Positions 58,101 to 64,000 of a DNA stretch of 64,000 nucleotides are shown here, in pieces (position 1 is the stretch's first letter; each line of letters starts with the position of its first letter). The stretch covers positions 1,943,922-2,007,921 of the forward strand of contig JAIUJO010000082.1 of NCBI GenBank assembly GCA_023846275.1, in the 5' to 3' direction. The stretch is from Vanilla planifolia. Its lineage: Eukaryota; Streptophyta; Magnoliopsida; Asparagales; Orchidaceae. The notes under the pieces were generated by a model. That model made no database searches. It was not told where the DNA came from and saw nothing but the letters and a program-made list of their open reading frames with translations. Made by a program: the position numbers and the translations under genes.

Positions 58101-61100
58101 ACATTATTTAATCTTAATTGGAGCTCTTTCTGAATTACTAAAAATTATAAAGTAAATAATAGTTAATAAGAGTAAAATATTATTTTACCATTAACTAAAT
58201 TCTATTAAAGATTAAATAGTTTATTTTAAAAAACATAACAAAATAATATTAAAGCTTTTTAAATATTACATAAGGGGGGATTTAAAGTCTCATAGTAATG
58301 TAATTAAATAAAATAAAAATATTTGAATGAATGAGATAAATTTTATGAGAAAGTTGCATTTCAAGATACTATGGAGATCAAGTGTAGCTTACTCGATCGT
58401 TAAACATTGCATGCATTGAAATTTTTAATAAAGAATGTAATAACCCTGGAAAATAAAATATTTGAACAAAAAATAGAAGCTCACATTTAATTTGATAGCA
58501 CTTGCTTAGATGAATCTAGACAAATTTGTTGTCTTGGTTAGACCTCTTCTTGAATTACTATAAAATACCTAAAAACTAGCATAAAAAATAAATTATTATT
58601 TTAGTTTTAAGTAAATGTAAATTAAACTTTAATTCAGATAAGTTGACCTAATGTAACATTAACAAATAAAAGCTATGTAAAGATCACACAACTGGATTTT
58701 TAGAGTTATATATTAATATTACTAAATTAAAGCACAAAGGTTTTAGAAATCAATTAAATTATTTGAGAAGTTAAATTCTAAGATCCTAAATTAATTGAAT
58801 GTCATATACATGATCATTAAATTAGGAACAAATAAGAATGCTTCATAAAGAAAGTCAAAATACTTAAAAAGTAAATTATATAAAGCTTAAAAAAGAATAT
58901 TTAATGGGATAAATATTACCAGGATGAGTCCAACGACCATTATTTTATGTGAATTAGGCATAATTTGCAATTAGCAATAATTAACATTTTCAATATGCAT
59001 GTCTAAAAATAAATGTTTTTATAATGTTAAGTAGATATATATTAAAGATAAAATTTGATAATTTGAAACAATACAATATAACCAAATGAAATTGATATAA
59101 AAGCCATAGATTGAGAGATTTTGAGTAACAAAGAAATATAACAAATTTAGAACAAAAAAATTTGAAAAGTTGAGATAAATTATATCAGAGAATTATATTC
59201 TAGGATACTTAAGACTATAGAGTACTATGTTCAAACATCAAATATGATAAAAATCAAAATGCCATGCAAAGAAAAAAACCATAAATATCATTAGGAGTCA
59301 AAGGTTTATTTGTTTCTACTTGACTAGATAATGCTTTAAATAAATACCAATTAAAAAACAAAATAAGATTAGAAAAAGTAATTATTATTTTTGTGTTAAC
59401 TGAATATATTTATATATCAATGCTAAAGTTAGATTAATTGAAACAATATAATACAAAAAATTTAAAGCATTTTAGAAGTAAAATGAGTGGAGTTTTAGAG
59501 TTATAGTTAAATATAACCAAATTGATGGGAAACATTTAAGTAAATGATATAAATTATAAGAGAAAGTTGTGTTCCAAGATACAAAGGAGGTAAAGGGTAA
59601 CATTCTCGGTTGCAAAACCATATATGAATGCAGATGACAAGTACAACATGCAAAAACACTAAAAATAAAATAACGAAAACCATAAAAATGAATATTTGAA
59701 TGTATATTGCTAGCCTAGAAGAGTCCAATGTTAGTTTTTTCATCTCAATCAAACATTATTTGGAATTATTAAGAATTACAAATATAAATAAAAATTAATA
59801 ATAAAATATTAATAATTTAACATAAATAAGTAAACGATACAAATTGAAACAATGTCACACAACTAAATCAAAGTGATTTTATGGCCACATGATATGGCAT
59901 CATAGTTACCTAGAAATATAAGCAAATAAAAGAACAAAATGTTTAAGAAATGAGATAAATTGTATGTGAAAGCTGCGTCTTAAGATACTAGAATAATCCT
60001 CCATTATTAAATTTATTATGAATAATTTTTTTTGTAAAACATGTTAAAGCCATTATTACTATAATATTTCAAAAATTAAGAAATAAATATTTAACTAGAT
60101 TGAGGTCATCCAAATGAGTAGAACAACATTTATTTGTCTCAATTTGACTTGATTTGATATTACTTCGAATTACTAAAATAAATTAGCGTAAATAAAAATA
60201 AATTATTATTTTAAAAACTAATTACATAATAAAAAAAAACTAGATCGAATAAAGTAATGTAACAGAGCATAATCAAATCGATATAAAGGTTACACAAGAG
60301 GAGATTTCTTTTCATAGTAACATAAAAAGTTAAAGCAAACCTTTAGAATAAATGAGATAAATTGTACTTGAAGGTTGCACTCTAACACATTAAGAATATC
60401 TTATATGATATTTGCATTCAATAAGTATGATACAAATTAAAAGTTCTCCTAAAGCATACTAGTGCCATAAAAAGCACTATATTTTAAAATTTTAAAATGA
60501 AAATTTAATAATATAGAGTTATTTTGATTAGTTAAATAATGTGTATTTCATGTTTGCTAAAAGATCTTTGCAATTACTACAAATTAAAAAAATAAGAAAG
60601 AAAAATTAAAAAATAAATTATTATTTTAATAACATGTATATATATATATATATATGAAACTTAAATGAGTTAAATTGAAATGCTTTAATATAAGAAAATT
60701 GAATCAAGATAAAGGACACATAAGATTGGAATTAGAGTTTCATAGTATTATAGGAAAATTAAACAAAAAAGTTTGAATAAAAAGTTAAGGAATTTATATT
60801 ACAAGGTTTTAAAGAGATTGTGTGCAACATTCTCGATCACCAAATTATTATCAATCGAAAAGACTAAAAAACGACAATTATATAAAACATAAATAATTTA
60901 AAATAATCATTCTTTTAATTTCATAGAAATTATTTAATGAGTTAAATGAGATTTACTTAGTCACTATAGAACTTCATTTAGAATTAATTCATATTACAAA
61001 AGTATGTAAGCATAAATATTTAAAAAATTAATATTTAAATATGAAGTAATTATTTATTAAATCTCAATTAAGATAAATTTAAGCAATCTAATCAAACCAT

Positions 61101-63286
61101 ATCAAATGAATGTAAAGGTGACATGAGAGAAGATTTAGAGTTAGATATCAATTAATTAAATTAAAGTAAAAATTTGAAGCACACGACAAAGTCGCATTCA
61201 AAGATATCAAGGTGATCGAGTGCATTATCCTCCATCATGAAATTAGGTGTGAATCATAATATCGCTTAAAAAAAAGTAAAATTAAAAAAATTTATGATAA
61301 ATATCATTATGAATAAAACACTACAAATATGTAATCACTTTTAAATAATAAAAAAGTTTTATTTGAATGTTATTCAAACATTTTTGAAAGTTTAGAAGAG
61401 ATAAATAGAAACAATGTAGTGCAACAAAGTCAAAGAAAATACAAATGTCATAGGAGAGTATGTTTAGATTTGCACCACAATATAACCAATCAAATGTGAG
61501 AAATCTGAAGAAATGATACAAATTTTATCGAATCGTGCATTGCAAGATACTAAGGAAATGGAGTGTAGCATCCTCGATCTTCAAATTTCTTAAAAAAAAA
61601 ATTTCTTATAAATCATGAAAACATATTAAAAATTAATGCATTTCAAAATATATAAATAAATATTTTTTCCGATAGAGCTTGTGATAACGAGTTAGATGAC
61701 TTAAGTTTTGGCTCTAATGGATAATGTTTGGATTTATGGTGAATTACTAACAAAAAAAATCTAAATGATAGTAAAATATTATTTTAATTGAAAGTAAATA
61801 TCTATGAACATTGACATGACATAAATTGATATAATGTTATTTATCATAATAAAAATAATGTAAAAGTTAAACAAGAGGGGAATTAGAGATTCATCATAAC
61901 ATAAGCAATTCAAAGCAAAACATAAGAAGAAAAATGTTAATTTGTTTAGCAAAAGATTCATTCTAAGATACTAAAGAGATTAAGTGCAATATCCTCAACC
62001 ATCAAATTAGGTACTAATCAAAATTCCATATAGACATGCTAAAATCATAAAATTTAAAGTATTATAAAATATGTAATTTAATATTTAATAAGCTATGTGA
62101 GACGAGTACAACTATGATTATTTCATCTCAACAAAACTTTGTTTGAATATAAATAACAAAAAATGCTGTTTTAATATTGGTAAATATATAATAAAGCATA
62201 AACATAATAAATTAAAATCGTTTAATACAATTGAATGAAAGATACGTAAGGCCACATGACAAGAGATTGAGTTAAATGGTATAATAACCAAATCAAAGTA
62301 AAAAAGTTAAAGAAATGAGATAAATTATTAGAAAAAGTATCTTTCCAATATATTAAGGAACCTAGAGCAATGTCCTCCAAAATTAAAACAACAAAGAATG
62401 GAAATAAGTTGTAAAACATCCTAAATCATAGAAAATAATTTTTTTAAACTTTCAAAACGTATATTTAGATGGATAGATATCCTCAAGGCAAGTCCAGGAA
62501 CAACTATTCTTTTAAGATTAGATGTCATTTGGAATTATTTTGAATACTAAATTAAATAATCATAAAAAATAATAAATTTTTATTTTAACATTATGTGAAT
62601 ATATATTAAAACTGCAATGAAATAAATTGAAGCAATAAAATAAAATCAAATAAAGTTTATTTAAAGGTCACATGAGTGGTGAATTAGAGAATTATAGGAT
62701 TATAACTATATCAAAGAAAAATATTTGAATAAATGACATAAATTGTACCAGAAATTTACATTTCAAGATAATAAATAGATAAAGAATAAAACCATAAACA
62801 ATTAAATCAGTTACAAATTGAATATCTTATAAAATATGGAAATGATTTAAAAATATGACAAAATCAAAATAGAATTTTGAAAAAACTAGATAAATTATAT
62901 CATAAAGTTTTATTACAACATCCTAAGGAGATTGACTATAGTATCATTGATAACTATAATATATATAAATCAAAATATCAAGTAACATGGCCAAAACACC
63001 AAGAAATAGAATATCTAAAATTAACAAAATGGAATATTTGATTCGATAGAGCTAGTCCAAAAAAGCTTAACGACATTTGTTTCTTCTTGTTGAAAGATTA
63101 TTTGAAATTATTTCAAAACAATCAAGTAAGCATTAAAAAATATTTTTTTAATTTTTTTAAATATATTAAAAGGAAAATAATATAATTTTTCCAATATAAT
63201 ATAAGTAAATAAAAGTAATGTAAATGCCATATGAAAAACATCAAGAATTATAATGTAATATAACTATGGCAAATTGAAATGTTAAA
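52171..63286 (+). repeat. Diverged ~415-bp satellite array, plus-orientation block (about 27 monomers)
   Basis: The same unit as at 46.7-52.2 kb, now on the plus strand. The anchor gtaaaggtcacatgagag (degenerate) lies near 52,371, 52,783, 52,876, 53,237, 53,463, 53,868, 54,590, 55,011, 55,430, 55,845, 56,263, 56,630, 57,050, 57,449, 57,841, 58,250, 58,672, 59,093, 59,465, 59,872, 60,280, 60,705, 61,110, 61,438, 61,855, 62,240, 62,655 and 63,215. Spacing is mostly 385-425 bp; short intervals (92, 226, 328, 367 bp) mark partial units and 722 bp marks two units of which one lost the anchor. Open frames of 60-104 codons on either strand recur because monomers share sequence; none looks like a gene. 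There is no plant telomere motif and no obvious higher-order period by eye. Confidence 0.92.
60637..60655. repeat. Short (TA)n expansion in a plus-orientation monomer
   Basis: Nineteen bases of pure TA replace the usual taaatatatattaaa-like text of the unit. It is at the same place within the monomer as the 124-bp tract at 50,627-50,750. Confidence 0.8.
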
Positions 63287-64000
63287 AATATTTTATTTTA
63301 TTGGTTATGACAAACTTTACGATATATTTTGATTTATTTGTGACTTAAGAACTCTGTAAGTTATCAATGATCTCCTTAATATCACAGAAACTAATTTTCA
63401 TGTACCATTTATAACATTTTTTTTAAATGTTTTGTTTTCATTTTGTTATAGTACTGCAAAACTCAAATTCTCCTATCTTATATCTTTTATGCTGCTTTGT
63501 ATTATATGTTATATTGCTTTAATTTATCTCATTTTTGCTTTAAGATATGTTTACTTCATATTAAAGTAATACTTTATAATTATATATCTTTATTTACATA
63601 GATAACTAATAATAATTCTTAATGGGATATGATGGAGATAAAAGAATTGTCATTGGACTCATATCAATGTATGCTTTTTAACTAATGATATATTTTAAAA
63701 ATATAGTTTTACTTATCTTACATAATTAAAAAGTCATTTTGATTACTAACATATTTGATTATCTATGAAGTCAAACTTGATTTCTTTAGTATATTAGAAT
63801 ATAACTTTTTGATATAATATTTGTCTATTATTTAGACTTTTAGCTTTGATTTTGTTAAAATACAATGAAACTCTAAGTTTCAGCTTATGTGACCTTTACA
63901 TCGTTTTAGTTTTTATAAATTACTCTGTAACCCCAAACCTCTTATTATATGACCTTCATATTACATTAATTTTTTTATATTACATCACATAAATTTATTT
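63287..64000 (-). repeat. Satellite array returns to minus orientation (continues past the window)
   Basis: From about 63,287 the reverse complement of the unit resumes: ttatgacaaactttacg-like text, then tcaatgatctccttaatatc, then anchors near 63,477 and 63,888 (411 bp apart) and a third at 63,945. The last two anchors belong to a local duplication of about 57 bp. The block runs off the window end, so the array is longer than seen here. Confidence 0.85.
63860..63965 (-). repeat. Local ~57-bp duplication within a satellite monomer
   Basis: The segment containing acttaaacctctta..tgacctt-type text occurs twice in a row: around 63,868-63,900 (ending tatgtgacctttac) and around 63,922-63,958 (ending tatatgaccttcat). 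The similarity is partial, so the duplication is not recent. Confidence 0.5.

Overview
The window is about three-quarters A+T by eye. It looks like heterochromatic or intergenic DNA of a seed plant, most likely an angiosperm. The plant assignment rests on the repeat fossils: Ty1-copia elements with plant-type gag and integrase remnants, plant L1-like LINE pieces (a DUF4283-like ORF1, an ORF2 endonuclease, ORF2 reverse-transcriptase tails), initiator-Met-type primer-binding-site remnants, and an endogenous pararetrovirus (Caulimoviridae) fossil. The species cannot be determined. I found no intact protein-coding gene, rRNA or tRNA. The open frames present are 60-204 codons long, lack recognisable domains in an intact frame, and are explained by AT-rich sequence, microsatellites or decayed repeats.

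Layout. 0-15 kb: strongly decayed repeat sequence, with a primer-binding-site-like motif near 854, a LINE ORF2 remnant (3.75-4.47 kb, +), a poly(A) tract flanked by a 17-bp direct repeat (5.92-5.97 kb), a LINE ORF1 (DUF4283-like) remnant (6.78-7.42 kb, -), a GC-richer block (10.68-11.70 kb) and a second primer-binding-site-like motif near 13,092. 15-19.1 kb: extremely AT-rich desert with an imperfect inverted repeat at 18.43-18.90 kb. 19.12-22.35 kb: an old LTR pair (about 1.4 kb each) around only about 330 bp of internal DNA, with a clear polypurine tract; it looks like a non-autonomous or internally deleted LTR element. 23.0-24.9 kb: copia reverse-transcriptase fossil (-), with the same segment present twice. 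26.58-27.07 kb: a TATG/TA microsatellite with an internal 244-bp duplication. 27-33.5 kb: AT-rich desert. 34.4-40.2 kb: a fossil cluster, copia (+), then LINE endonuclease (-), then copia (-). 42.17-44.46 kb: pararetrovirus fossil (+), with a small second fragment at 46.39 kb.

46.68 kb to the window end: the main feature, a diverged satellite with a monomer of about 415 bp. About 13 monomers lie in minus orientation, the array flips at about 52.17 kb to some 27 monomers in plus orientation, and flips back at about 63.29 kb. The satellite could not be matched from memory to any named family. At the first flip the monomer phase is nearly mirrored, as in a fold-back palindrome; at the second flip it is offset by about 130 bp. 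Two monomers carry (TA)n expansions at the same internal position.

Nothing here forms a pathway. The window records retroelement insertion and decay beside an old, rearranged satellite array. All coordinates of fossil edges are by-eye estimates.
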